A stretch of DNA of 64,000 nucleotides. Source: Macrobrachium rosenbergii. Taxonomy: Eukaryota > Arthropoda > Malacostraca > Decapoda > Palaemonidae. The stretch is from positions 27,177,001 to 27,241,000 of the forward strand of contig NC_089744.1 of NCBI RefSeq assembly GCF_040412425.1, read 5' to 3'. The position numbers were made by a program, and so were the translations under genes. Shown piece by piece: positions 28,569 to 40,372 of the stretch. Numbering within the stretch: the first letter of the stretch is position 1; each line of letters opens with the position of its first letter. Under the pieces are notes generated by a model, which searched no databases, was not told the DNA's origin, and saw only the letters and a list, made by a program, of their open reading frames with translations.

Positions 28569-30659
28569 ATAGTTTTAAGGTGTTGTAGCCGGTAGTCCAT
28601 TTTCCAAAGTGTACTTACTTGGTTATAGAGATTTTTATGCAAATTCTTGCAAGATGAATTGTAGGTGATTCTAGTTATGTTTAGTCATTTGTGATTAGTT
28701 GCAGATATTCCATTAATTAGAAAATAAAGGTTTTCTTGACTTTGGAATATCTTTGTGGTATTCAGTATGGTTAGGAATGGTTCTGTGGCATAACACATGC
28801 TACGTATTACTTTCGTGAAATAGTCAACCTTTTCGGCAGCATCATGAATGATTCCTGATAGTTTTTCTGTGTATTTTATAAATAATATCAGACTAGCTTC
28901 CAGTATAATAGTCACTCGGAGTTAAATCTTCTCTTGTACTCCTCGTAATCTTAATCCCTTTCAGTTATTGAAATATATCCTAGTTAATCTAGAATTAGTT
29001 AAATTATAGCCGCTATATTTTGTGTCATATAATATACGTAAGCATTGGTGCTTAACACTTTGAGAGTTCGGTTATGTGAACGAGGTATATCATAGATAGA
29101 TGTGTTTATATGTTTACACTCAATATAGGAAGCATTTCAGAAATTAGTTCACATGCTTTACCTCAGTTTTACCGATAAATGACTGTTTGCTTTACTTTGC
29201 ATTCGATTAAACTATTCTCACTTAATTAGTACGAAGTTTGCCATGTCAATAATGCACTTGCTACACATTAAGCACAAATTAATTTAAAATTTTGTAAGCA
29301 CTGCTGGGTATCTTATCAGAAACAATGTCATTATGGAATCTCTGCATATTTCAAGACACTGCTAGCGTGTGAAGGATTCAAATTGGATTTGTTGTTTTAA
29401 CGGGAGTTTGGTATTATTAACGATGGTATTTCATGAATTAAAAAGTAAATTTCAAATTCCTGCTTTAGGTTTAAAAGGAGTTTATTATTAACGAGGGTAA
29501 ATTATGTATAAGAATCGGTAAACAGTCTGAATTGATGCATTGATAAGTGGACTTTCTTGAAAGATTAAAATCTTGAAAGCTTGCCAATAATTTTTCACGG
29601 GAACACACAATATTTTCCAAGCCTTTGTTCTGAAGGAGAAATTCATTGCTTAGCGCACTACTTAGGTATTAGACTAGTTGGAATTGATTTAATTACTATC
29701 ATTAACCTGTTTCACGAGGCAACAAAGTATGTAACTCCTATCTTGATTTTCCTTGAAAAGTGGAAATGCGACGAAATTTGAAAAAAAGACGAAGTTGATG
29801 AAAGTAAACAGAAGATAGTCAGTAGACACTGGAATTTTGTTATAGATAGAAAGGCCATATAAATAGCCACGTAAAGCACAGGTCATACACGTAAGGTGCT
29901 AGTGAAATTTTGAATAGTTATCAACAGTGAAATTTCACCGAAAGAATTTTGTCTCGGCATAGAAATAGAATCATTTCAGCTAATGTTTGTGGTTGTATTT
30001 TGTTAAGAGCATTTTCTAGGTGCTTCTGGCTATAATTATCATAAATTTAAAAACTTCAGGAGCTACAGTGTCTTGACATATGGACATTTTTTTGTAGGTC
30101 AATGTGAAGACCTTACTTTTATTTGTTTTGTGAGTTTTGAGTGTTATGTTGCACACAATTCACGCTGAATTTCAGCTTGAGTAACATGTTCACATTTCTG
30201 TATATCTTAAACTTAAGAATTTAGCTTCAAACTTTTGAAAGCCGGAACATTTTTTATACAATTTTGAAACTGGTAACATTTTGCTACCAAATTGTACATT
30301 GATTTTTATGTAAAAGGTCTTCTGTATTTCTGCATTTTACTCAGTTCTCACTAATTCTCTTGATAGCCATTTCGCCAGGGAAGGTAACTATGGTTAATGT
30401 TAGATAGCATATATACGAGTAAAAATAGTCACTAGTGGCACCAAGTAATTCAACGTAATTGTTGTACATACATAGTGTCTCTTTGGGTACGGTACAAGAA
30501 ATAGGGGGTTTTGGGTACCCAGTGTTCTCAATGGCCATAATGCACTGAATTCTGAATAACAATTATTCTTTTACGGTGCTTTTAAATATGGCAACGGGAA
30601 TGAGACATGAGATATTTTTGTAAATTGATATGAATGTTTAAAATGTTTGTTCTTCAGTG

Positions 30660-30661
<2 letters not shown>
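28569..30661. other. Gene-poor stretch, nothing recognised
   Basis: AT-rich DNA with small frames only. Internal near-repeats of 'gggagtttggtattattaac / aggagtttattattaacgag' occur at 29402 and 29476, suggesting old tandem structure. Confidence 0.4.

Positions 30662-30725
<64 letters not shown>
30662..30725. repeat. (CT)n microsatellite
   Basis: About 31 uninterrupted CT units. Confidence 0.98.
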
Positions 30726-30729
<4 letters not shown>

Positions 30730-30739
30730 ACACACCACG

Positions 30740-31060
30740 CTTTTATGAAGTGTTCTTTCTTGCTGAAGTACCTCTTGGCACTTGACACACTTTGAAGCTT
30801 CCGTTCGTCATTAATACACTCTGAAGCATCCTGTATGACATTGTTGAAGCAGCTCTGGCTACTTTGCCTTTTCTCGAAGTCTTTACATTTTCTCTGGAGT
30901 CTCATTTCACACACCATACATTGCTAAAGCAAGCCTTTGCACCGTATACGCTTTGAATTCTCACTAAACACTTGGTACACCTTGCTAGAGGAGTCTTTTA
31001 CTCATTGCGTACTTTGCGGAAGCTCCCAATGCACACTACTAAGGTTCTTTCGCTGTTTTA
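30740..31060. repeat. Degenerate ~30-35-bp tandem array
   Basis: Repeating cores of the type 'acactttgaagct', 'acactctgaagca', 'ttgaagcagct', 'cgtactttgcggaagct' spaced about 28-37 bases apart. These are highly diverged units of an old minisatellite. The frames here are products of the repeat. Confidence 0.5.
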
Positions 31061-31482
31061 TCCTCACAAAGGGACTAAGTACCTTAATCCTAACTTTTTC
31101 ACTTTTAACATTTTCACTCTTACAAGAACCTCAGACTTGATATCCATACCTGTTCCTCTGTTCCATGATCACGAATTTTTAGATCCCAGGTTGCCAAGGT
31201 ATGAAACTGTGGTGAAACATTGAGTGTCATATATTCGTGCTGATTTGTGAATTTATCGTAATTTTAATGAATAGAGGGACTTTTGCTTTAGTTTCTGAGG
31301 GCAAAGTGAGAACTGCAGCAGTGTCTGTAAACATTAATATGTATTAACCTGCTAGTTTAAGTAAAATGCACAAATTATTGCTCAGTACTGAGGTACATAA
31401 GTTGAAGTACAGAAGCCCTTATAAATATACTGTATGTATTAGTTGTGTAGAATACTGGAAAGACATAAAATAAAGGACTCCT

Positions 31483-31865
31483 TGGGGTCAGCTTTGCTGT
31501 AACCCGGTGAGGGAGTGTGTCCTCAGCAGGAAGTAACCAGTCAAGTGTCAGCTTCGCAGTCGATTCAGAGTTGTTTTCTAACTGACAGCTGATTGCCGTG
31601 ATGGGAAACGCTCTTACTTCCCTTATGCTCCCCCGAGATGTATTCCCCTTCTCTGTCACTGTTGTAGATTGTCAGTCCTTTTCAAACTGTAAAGGAAAAC
31701 TGTAATGTACAGGGGGTCACAGGGGTTGGGTAAGGTAGCCACTGAGACTAATCGTGCTCTACGTTCACTCTTATGGCTTTGGTTTCGTGCATAAGAGAAT
31801 GCTTGGTTTACATGTGATATCTTATGATCTGTTGCATTGAAGCCGTAGATTTTTATTGCCTGCAT
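31483..31865 (+). repeat. ORF-like homologous segment, copy 1 (decayed)
   Basis: This segment aligns over about 340 bases with the reverse complement of 40372-39990. Shared blocks are 'gtgtcctcagcagga', 'actgacagctgattg', 'cttacttccctt', 'gatgtattccc' and 'acgttcactcttatggct'. The plus-strand frames share residues with the other copy, such as 'CVLS', 'DVFPFSVT', a C-x-SFS pattern and 'YVHSYG'. That conservation suggests a once-coding ancestor. Stops and frameshifts break it. I do not recognise the protein. Confidence 0.6.
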
Positions 31866-34459
31866 TTTGTATCAAACGAAGTGCGATGACCAAAAGCCTA
31901 GTTTATGTTCTTTCATGAACAACGTAAAAAATCTACGATTTTCATATATTTCAATATTCTGTTTTCCGTATTCATTGATATTTCAGATAGGACTTTCTCT
32001 CACGTCTTGTTACAGAAGGTGAGTCTTGCATTTAATTTCCTAGAATATGGAGAAACGGTAAGCAAAAGACAAGTGAATACAATGTATATATATATTTTTG
32101 ACGTGTTAACATTTTGTATAAATGGCTATGTGGCTGATAGAATTCTTACCTTACAGGTCTGTGGATAAATTACTTGTGAATATTTGTGGATAGGGTTATT
32201 TGATTTGTTTTCAGATATCTTTATATCTGTATGAATTATTTTCACTTTGGGTAGGCCTATCTGACTAAAATTAATTCTTTTGGTCCAATGTGAAATGCTC
32301 TATACGAGTGACACCAGAGCCTTGGATTGCCTTTAAGAAAACTGGCCATTTCTGGGGAATTTTTATCTTGAAATATATACTACTTAGAAGTTGATTTTTA
32401 GATTCCATTCATTAAATTACTTTTTTCTTGTCCACGTTCATTTATATTCAGTTAATGTAATATGGGATATCTTAGCTTTTAGAGCATCATTACTGATATT
32501 GGAGCGTCTTTCCTTGTGCAGAAATTGCAGTTTTTGCAGAAGTCGAATTTGAGTGACTATCACATCCAGTTTTTTATATTATTACCATAGTTTAAAAGAA
32601 ACTTTGTTTTACAAAATTATCGATAAATAGTAGTAACGATTAATGTCTTGTCAGATGTCTTACAAATTATATATTAGATGTATCAGAACAATTAAAGATT
32701 TGATTGGTATCCTTTTGGTCGAGTCTATGACAAGACTTTTAATTATATTTCAGACACATACTGTCATTTCAAAAGGGGGTACCAGCTTGGGGCTTAAACG
32801 CCTTTTCGTCTTAGGCCGACATTGTATTAGTGTATTTGACATAAAGGAGGGATAAATACCATAATGATCAGTTTAAGAGGAATGTGTGAGATAACTTACA
32901 AGTTCATTGCATCGGTAGTAATTAGACAAAAGTGGGTGCATCAAGATGAATCTTGCAGGAAATTTGATGGAAATAGGTCCTAGAATGGACAGAAACTTAT
33001 TTGATAAGTCTACAAGGGTGATAAGCAATAATGAAGTCTGCTGTATTGGTAAAGATATTACACTATCGCTAAGTAACGTACTAAATGGCATGTTGAGAGT
33101 ACAGTGTGTCTGCGAGATAATATCGAGACTTTACTAAAAGCTGATTGAGTTGGGAAAATATCCAAATGTTTAGGTTACCTTTCTAAATGAAGTCTTAATT
33201 GGTACAAAAATAATTTCCGTTAAAAGCTTGATAAAATTAGGATGAAATCGAAGCTATGGATAAGCTGGTTCTCTTCCCATACAAAAGTTTTTCGAATACT
33301 TAATGCCAGTTTTAGTTCATGTCAGTTTATGATGGTCAACTATTTCAGGTGTTTACTGATTTCCTCGGAAGTTTTGTTGCCAATGAAACTGTCAAAATAG
33401 TTAACTTAGAATCAGAAATACTTGTCTCTGAGGTGATTTGACTGTATTATGATGGTAGTACTTTAAAGAATTTGTCATGGCTGGGTGTATGTCATCGAAA
33501 TTTAATTTTTTATCGTTGTAGATGTTTGCATGCAAAAGTAGCGTAGCTTTTCCATTGCTACATTGCTGCTTTGGCGGGCCTTACTGTGACACAGTAAGCA
33601 TGAAGCTCACTGAAATAACAAATTACTTTAAAAGTTAGACCTGATCTTGGACAACTTGCTTTAAGGCAGGGGTCATGATGTGGTTATGTATTTTCTTGAT
33701 TTTTACGCTGATGTGGAATTTACCTTTTCAAGAAATCAGTAGATATATGTAGATGTTTTCAAGGTTTTCCTCTTCTGGAGTTTTTCAGAAGGTTGTAGTT
33801 TGCAATATTTATACAGTAATGGCATTCAGGATACCCAGTTAAGATATCTAGCATAGGATTATAAATATATTTTTCATGATGACTGCAATCTTGATGCTTC
33901 GGAATTTTTCTTCAAGTGTTAGCTTTCGATGTTTGAGTTCCGTGATGAAAAATAATAGGGGGTAAAGTTTTACACAAGTATTGTCGAAAACGATAGTTTG
34001 GTTTTAGAAAGCTCAAGTAAGAGATAGCTATTAATGTTCTCTTAATTGATGTCTAGTATGTGCTTCTAAACAGCAGGTCCAGATGGATTTTTTTTTTAAT
34101 AAGCGAGCATTGGATTCTTAATATATTCTTTCATGGGATGGTCTAGTTTTGCACCAAGGAAGATTCTGGTTCATAGCACGCATATGAAATGAGGAAAGAA
34201 CGAGTTTCGTGATACATGGAATTTGGTATGCAGAAAGTTTGTCTGGGGTCTGGTATTTATATTCAGATATTAGGTGGTGACAGGGAGCTAGTATTTAATA
34301 ATTTGTAGACGACAGTTGATCTGGTATTCAGAAATCACTTAGTGGTTGGAGTTTGTTACTTAATGAACGTTAGTTGGTAATTAGCAGTTTAACATTGCGT
34401 TAGTTTGTAGTATCGAGTTTCAGATTCAGTTTGAGTTCTGTTTTATATAGTGATACTGG
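31866..34459. other. Gene-poor stretch with weak tandem character at its end
   Basis: No recognisable coding. From about 34200 to 34440 the text 'ctggtat..atatt', 'tagttgg', 'agtttg' recurs irregularly, resembling a very diverged minisatellite. Confidence 0.35.
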
Positions 34460-35846
34460 CTGACCAACCCGGCGCTGCCGGGAAAACTCTAAAGGACTCA
34501 GAAAAATTTAACTGCACTTCCTCGTACTGACTCCCATTTATCCATGAATTACTGTGCTGACTGTCCCTTTTATTCAAACATTACTGTTCTAACTGTCCCA
34601 TTTATCCTTTTATCCAGAAATTACTGTACTAGGTGTGCCTTTTATCCAAATATTACTGTCCCATTTATCCAGACATGACTGTGATGACTGTCCCAACTAT
34701 TCATGTATTACCATGATACTGTCCTTTTTATCCATGTATGACACTGCTGACTGTCCCATTTATCCAGGTATTACTGTACTGACTGTCCCTTTTATCCAGG
34801 TATTACTCTACTGACTTTCCCAATTATCCAAGTATTACTGTAGTCCCTTTTATCCAGGTATTACTGTGGTGACTCTCCCAATCAACCATGTATTACTGTG
34901 CTGACTGTCCCATTCATCCAGCTATTGCTATGCCAACGGTCCCTTTTATCCATGTGTTACTATGCTGACTGTCCTTTTATCCAGACATTACTGTGGTGAC
35001 TGCCTGGTCCCTTTTATCCATGTGTTACTATGCTGACTGTCCTTTTATCCAGACATTACTGTGGTGACTGCCCTTTTATCCAGGTATTACTGTGCTGACT
35101 GTCCTTTTTATCCAGGTATTACCTTGGGTGTGTCTCCATTGTATCCAGACATTACTGTGGTGACTGTCGCCCAGCTATTACTGTGGTGACTGTTCCATTA
35201 ATCCAGACATTACTGTGGTGACGGTCCCATTTATCCAGATATTACTGTGCTGTCTGCCCCTTTTATACAGGTATTACTGTAGTGACTGTCCTTTTTATCC
35301 AGACAGTGCTGTTTTGACTGTACCACTTATCCAGATTTTAGTGTGCTGACTGTCCCTTTTATGGAGGTGGTATTACTGTGGTGATTGTCCCAGTTATCCA
35401 GGTATTACTGTACTGTCTGTCCTTATTATCCAGCTATTACTGTGGTGACTGTCCCTTTTATCTAGATATTACTGTAATGACTCCCTTTTATCCAGCTATT
35501 ACTGTGGTGACTGTCCCTTTTATCCAGGTATTACTATGGTGACTGTCTAAACCTTGATACAGAATTATTAATCACAGGAAGGAAAAGCATTTTCAGTAAT
35601 TTATTTCTATGGTATCGAGCGCATGAAATGAGCTATGATAAATCAGTAGAGTTTATTTACCACAATCGTTACAAAGGCCAGGGGGATGGGGGAAGGGGAA
35701 TGGAGTGCGGATTTGGGATTTGAAACACACCCTGTTATCTAAGTTGGGTCAAATGATGACCTCGTTCCAAATTTTGTCTAGATCAGTCGAGCAGTTTGGA
35801 TCTCTATAGAGCACTAACATACAAACATTCACTTTCATATATAAGA
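34460..35846 (+). mobile_element. Composite minisatellite element, short copy
   Basis: Begins 'ctgaccaacccggcgctgcc', continues as a 35-bp minisatellite (34540-35550) and then a fixed segment from 'aaccttgatacagaattatt'. It then has one unit of a purine-rich ~145-bp repeat, and ends '...acaaacattcactttcatat' and 'ataaga'. The same order of parts is found in 49476-53441, where the last repeat is expanded to about 17 units. No protein is encoded. The end motif 'aaattttgtctagatc.gtc' followed by 'atacaaacattcacttt.atatataaga' resembles dispersed arthropod elements I have seen but cannot name. Confidence 0.8.
34540..35550 (+). repeat. 35-bp minisatellite array (short copy)
   Basis: About 29 diverged units with consensus close to 'ttttatccaggtattactgt' plus 'ggtgactgtccc'. 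A 65-bp sub-block is duplicated at about 34937-35065 (two near-identical copies). Identical in type to the array at 49484-50568. Confidence 0.92.
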
Positions 35847-36069
35847 AGAGCCCCAGGCATTGCTCATGGTGATTTAGCTATTCTAGTTAGTGCCCGATGA
35901 TAGAAGCATCATGATTAATATTTGGGTTTTTTATATAAACTTTGCGAAACAGGAAAGGTTAGTTGGCGTTTGAAATAAGTCTAGGATTTTGTAAAACATT
36001 TGTTTAGGACGCTTCCCACAGGAAAATTCTATGATTTTGCGCTTAATACATAAGAATGGAGAGTTTTTG

Positions 36070-37690
36070 CCCTGTAAATCGTTTAGTTTATTTTTTTATA
36101 TAGAAAGTTTGTAAATATGTGTTTTAGGCAGGTGTTTGAGTGTTTTTTGGCTAGAGAGTGTGTTCTGTAATTCTTTTTCATAAAAAGTCTGCTAATTTTT
36201 TTTGTTTGTATTTTCTTTTGCTACGAAGTCTGTTACTTCGTGGTTTTTCATGGGAAATTTGTTAGTATGTGATATTTTACTCAAAACTCCGTGAGTTTGT
36301 TTTTAGCTTAGGAAATTTGCAACCCTTATGGAAGTTTGTAGCTTAGGTTTCTTAGCTTGAGAAGTTGGTTGCCGTTTTATTTTGCCTAGGAAGTTAGTTA
36401 ATTTGTAATATTTAGCTAGAAAATCTGGTGGTTTGTAATTTTTGTTAGAAAGTTACTCTGTAATATTTCACTAGAAAGTCGGCCTAGGAAGTTTGTTGGT
36501 TTGTGCTTCAGAAGTTTGTTCGTCTGTGTATTGCTTAAGAAATTTATTGGAGTGTGTTTTGTGCTTAGAACGCTTGTTTAGTTTTTAGCTTAAGTAGTCG
36601 CTGGCTTGTGTTTTTGGCATAAGAATTTTGTTGATTGGTAAGTTTTTGTTAGAAAGTCTGTTAGCTTGTGTTTTCTACAGGAAGTTTCTTAGTTAGTGGT
36701 ATTTTGCTGGAAAGTCTGTTAGTTTGTATTTCTGTATATATAGTTAGTAGTTTATTTTGTGACTTGTTAGAAAGTTTATTAGCTTGTGTTTTTGCTTAGG
36801 AAGTTTGGTGGTTTGGGTTTGTTTCAGAGGTTTGTTTTTTGCCTAAGAAGATGATTGGTTCGTATTTTTTGCTTCAGAAGTTTGTTGGTTTATGATTTTT
36901 GCTTAGGATGTTTGGGTTTGTTTCAGAATATTTTTTTTCTTTGGTTTGTGTTTTTTGCTTGAGAAGTTTGTTGGTTTGTGTTTTTTCCTTCAGATGTTTG
37001 TTGGCTTGTGTTGTTTGCTTAGGAAGTTTGGTGTTGCTTCAGAGGTTTATATTTTGCTTAGGAAGTTTAGGTTTTTTCAGAAGTTTGATTTTTGCTTTGG
37101 AAGTTTGTTGGTTTGTGTTTTTTGCTTCAGAAGTTTCTTTGCTTGTGGTTTTTCTTTCAGAAATTTGGTAGCTTATGTTTTTTGCATAGGGAATTTGCTA
37201 GTGTGTTTTGCTTAAGTGGTTTGTTAGTTCGTGAGATTCTTTGCGTTTTATGCTTTAGAAGTCTGTTCCATGTTTCATGCTTATTCTTATTTAATGAGTA
37301 TTTTGGCTTGAACGTCTTAGTTTGTGCTGTCTCTCGTGCTTAGAGTGTGTGTTAATTTGGGAGTTCTTTCTAAGGGACTTTTGTAGACTAGAAAGTGTTA
37401 ACCACCCCTAAATTTTTATCCAGAAAGTGTGTTAGATCAGGGGAGTTTTTTTTTTTTTCAGAAAATTCTGTTAAGTGGTGATTTAGTTGAAAAGTCTTTG
37501 GGGTGTGAGTTTTCCGTCTAGAAAATATTGGGAAAAAGTTTGTGTATTTTGTCTTGAGTTTTTATTTTTTTATTTTTTGCTTGAGAGGTCTACTGGTTGT
37601 TGGCTTATTAAGTTGATAGTTTGGGAGTTGTTTTTTCCCAGAATGTGGATTTTTTTTTTCCTAGAAACTTTAGGATTTTAAAACAAGAGG
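36070..37690 (+). repeat. Degenerate ~30-36-bp T/G-rich tandem array
   Basis: Units of the type 'aagtttgttggtttgtgttt' plus 'tttgcttagg' recur across 1.6 kb, cleanest at 36760-37200. The plus strand is strongly T and G biased. Frames here read as repeated phenylalanine/leucine-rich text and are artefacts. It lies just downstream of the short composite element but uses a different unit. Confidence 0.85.
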
Positions 37691-39889
37691 ATATTGGTTG
37701 GAAGCTTTTTTTGTCTGTAAAATGTTAGTCGGTGTGAGGTTTCCATTGCTAGTAGTTTTGTGAGTCATTCCTATAAAGAGTCAATTTAATGTAGATTTTT
37801 GCCAAAAAAAGATGTTAGTTTTGGAGAGATTTTTGCCAAAAAAATTAGAAAAAAATAATCGGCAAAACTGATGCCAGAATTTTCATAACGGCATTAATTT
37901 TACTATTATTAATAAGACACTTATGGTAAAATTACATGATTTAAATCAAAAGTTAGGGTACAATTGTCCTTGAAGATAGGCCAACATTAGGTCAGCATTA
38001 GCATTTAGTATCCTAAAAGGTGACTGAGATAAGACATAAACTTACTGGAATTTGAGATATGCCAACAGTTTGGTATTAGATTAAAGCAAGTCTTGAGGTA
38101 AAATAACAAAATTAAAAGCTGTAAGCTTTCAAGGAAGTTTTTTTCTGATCAGTATTTGTTGGTTGTGAATGGTCAATACAAGGCACTGTTTTTAGTCTTG
38201 TAGACCTGCTCCGGTGAGCCTGTGGAATTGTAATTTTTATCAGTAGCCTTGATCTAGTGGGCTGTGTAAAACAGCAATTTTTATAGCCTTGTAGCCATGT
38301 TGTGATGAGTAATGCTAAACAGTAATTCATATAGCGCCACATTTACCGAACTATAAAAAAAAACTTTGACTTTTATAGGCCTATTCTGAAAAGTCACATG
38401 AAATGGCAATTCAACGTTCTGAGAAAAATCTGGCGTTAAAAATTTTGAAATGACACCCTAACTCCAATACAGCCGAAGACATTCTTCCCTAATTACCAGC
38501 CAATGGGATGATTTTTGTAAGAAGTATCACACAGACCCTTCTTAACTGGCCTGGTGGTCCACGTGTACAGTGAAGGTTGACGTTAGTCCGACCTGCTGTC
38601 CTGCTGGGGGAGGAAGAACGGGGCAGGAGGATATTAGCTATGCACGTCTCTGACCATTTACCTGACTCAATCACTTACATTGAACGGTGTCTTGAAGCCA
38701 TGAGACGAGTTATTTGAGGTATTTAGGTCACTTGTCTGCTTTTGAGGGGACTGTATGTGTCTTGGTGTAATTAACTGTTTTTTGTTGTAACCAAACCTCG
38801 AGGATGACTTATTTTAAATAAATTAAATTTGATTTTGTTTTCGTTTACTTGTGAATTTCCTGTAATGCTCTTGTTCAGAAAGACATCTGAGGAAGAAGGA
38901 AGTTGAATATTCGTACTTCAAGGAAGTCATGTAGACAGAATTTAAAACTTTACATAAACTGCTGTATATTACTTTTCAAAGTTTAAAAGTAATATGCTTG
39001 AGTTTGATAGTTGTAAAGATTAAAAAAACCTCGCTATAAGTTGAGTTCCTAACAGTTCTGTCGTCATTATTGGATGAGCAAAAAATTCAAAACTTTACAA
39101 ATCAGTATGAGTTTGAGAAATCTCTATAATTCACATAATGTTTTGTATTTGAGAGTAACTGAATAGCAAAAAATTCTTTAATTAAAATTAATAGTGAAAC
39201 TTTGGGCAAGTAAATTATGCTCCAAGAATGCATTGGATTGATTAATTGACATGATTAAAACTAGCCACGAAAGGAATATTGAAGGAAAAAGCAAAAATTT
39301 GCATTTCAATATAGTAGATCAATGAGACCAGTGTTTCTAAAGACGAATCGGAGTTTGAAGTCAACCATATAATGTACAGTATATCTAGAAGGGTGTCACA
39401 GCAGCGTAGCCAATGCTGGTGGTAAAATTTAAGTCTCCAGTGTTTTTAACGGGGTTATAAACAAGGCATAACTCTAGTTTTACCTTTTGATGTAATTTAT
39501 GTAAAATCTTGAAGCTGTCAAAAGCAAGGTTTTGTAAAGCCGCCTAAACCAGACATATATTGAATGATTTAGTCAGTCGTTCATACGGGGCAAAGGGAAG
39601 TAATCATATATATACAAATATATCTGAAAACGAAGACACTATACCCAATCGTGTAATATTTACGAGTAAATTGACCAATAAAATTGCTAAGTTAAGGATT
39701 TTGTTAGCAACAAAGTCCGTATCGCAATGGCTAACATGATCGAGAATTTTTATCGGAGTCAGTGCCTTTTGCTTACTGCTCCTCGGTTTTCTATGAGGAT
39801 TAAATACTGGAAACATTTTCTATATGAAGGCGTGGGAGAAACTCCCTGATTTTGAAGTCTCAAGGAAAACTGAAAGGAGAATGTCGAAA
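37691..39889. other. Gene-poor stretch, nothing recognised
   Basis: No coding similarity seen. A loose tandem pattern ('agccttgtag', 'caatttttat') occurs near 38200-38340. Confidence 0.35.
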
Positions 39890-40372
39890 TATATGTTTAT
39901 ACACCGTAGAGTTTCTCACTTGTAATTCTGTGAAAAACTGAACGTTGGGTTTTTGGGCCACCATACCTCAGAATAAAATTCTGGTTGTAAACATCTACGG
40001 AGATTTCACGGCCTGGTTCATTAGACACTAGACGTAAGCCAAGTATTTCCTTACGCACGAAATCATAGCCATAAGAGTGAACGTAAGTCAAACCTGTCTC
40101 AGATGTACCCTTACCCTGACACCCTTGGACTCCCTGTACTTAACAGTTTTCCTTTATAATTGAAAAGGACGGGCATTCTTCAGCAGTGACAGAAAATGGG
40201 AATACATCTTGGGAAGCACAAGGGAAGTAAGGTCCGATCTCATCGCTGCAATCAGCTGTCAGTTTTGAAAATCATTCTGAATTGGCTTTGAAGCTGATAA
40301 CTGGATGGTTACCTCCTGCTGAGGACACATCCCCTTCCCGGGTCGCAGCAATGCTGGCTCCGAGGGGGTAAA
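39890..40372 (-). repeat. ORF-like homologous segment, copy 2 (better preserved)
   Basis: Inverted partner of 31483-31865. On the minus strand, 40340-40100 can be read with only a few stops and contains cysteines in the pattern C-x3-..-C ('GCVLSAGGN', 'EECPSFS', 'KENC'). A 64-residue open frame at 40091-39897 follows ('YVHSYGYDFVRKEILGL', then 'NEPGREISVDVYNQNFILRY'). It has charged and aromatic content like a real domain. I do not recognise it. It could be a relic exon of a secreted cysteine-containing protein or a piece of a mobile element. Confidence 0.55.

Noticed and set aside
36899..37343. Overlapping Phe/Leu/Val-rich ORFs resembling membrane proteins
   Set aside because: They come from a tandem repeat whose unit length lets three frames stay open; the hydrophobicity is due to T/G bias.
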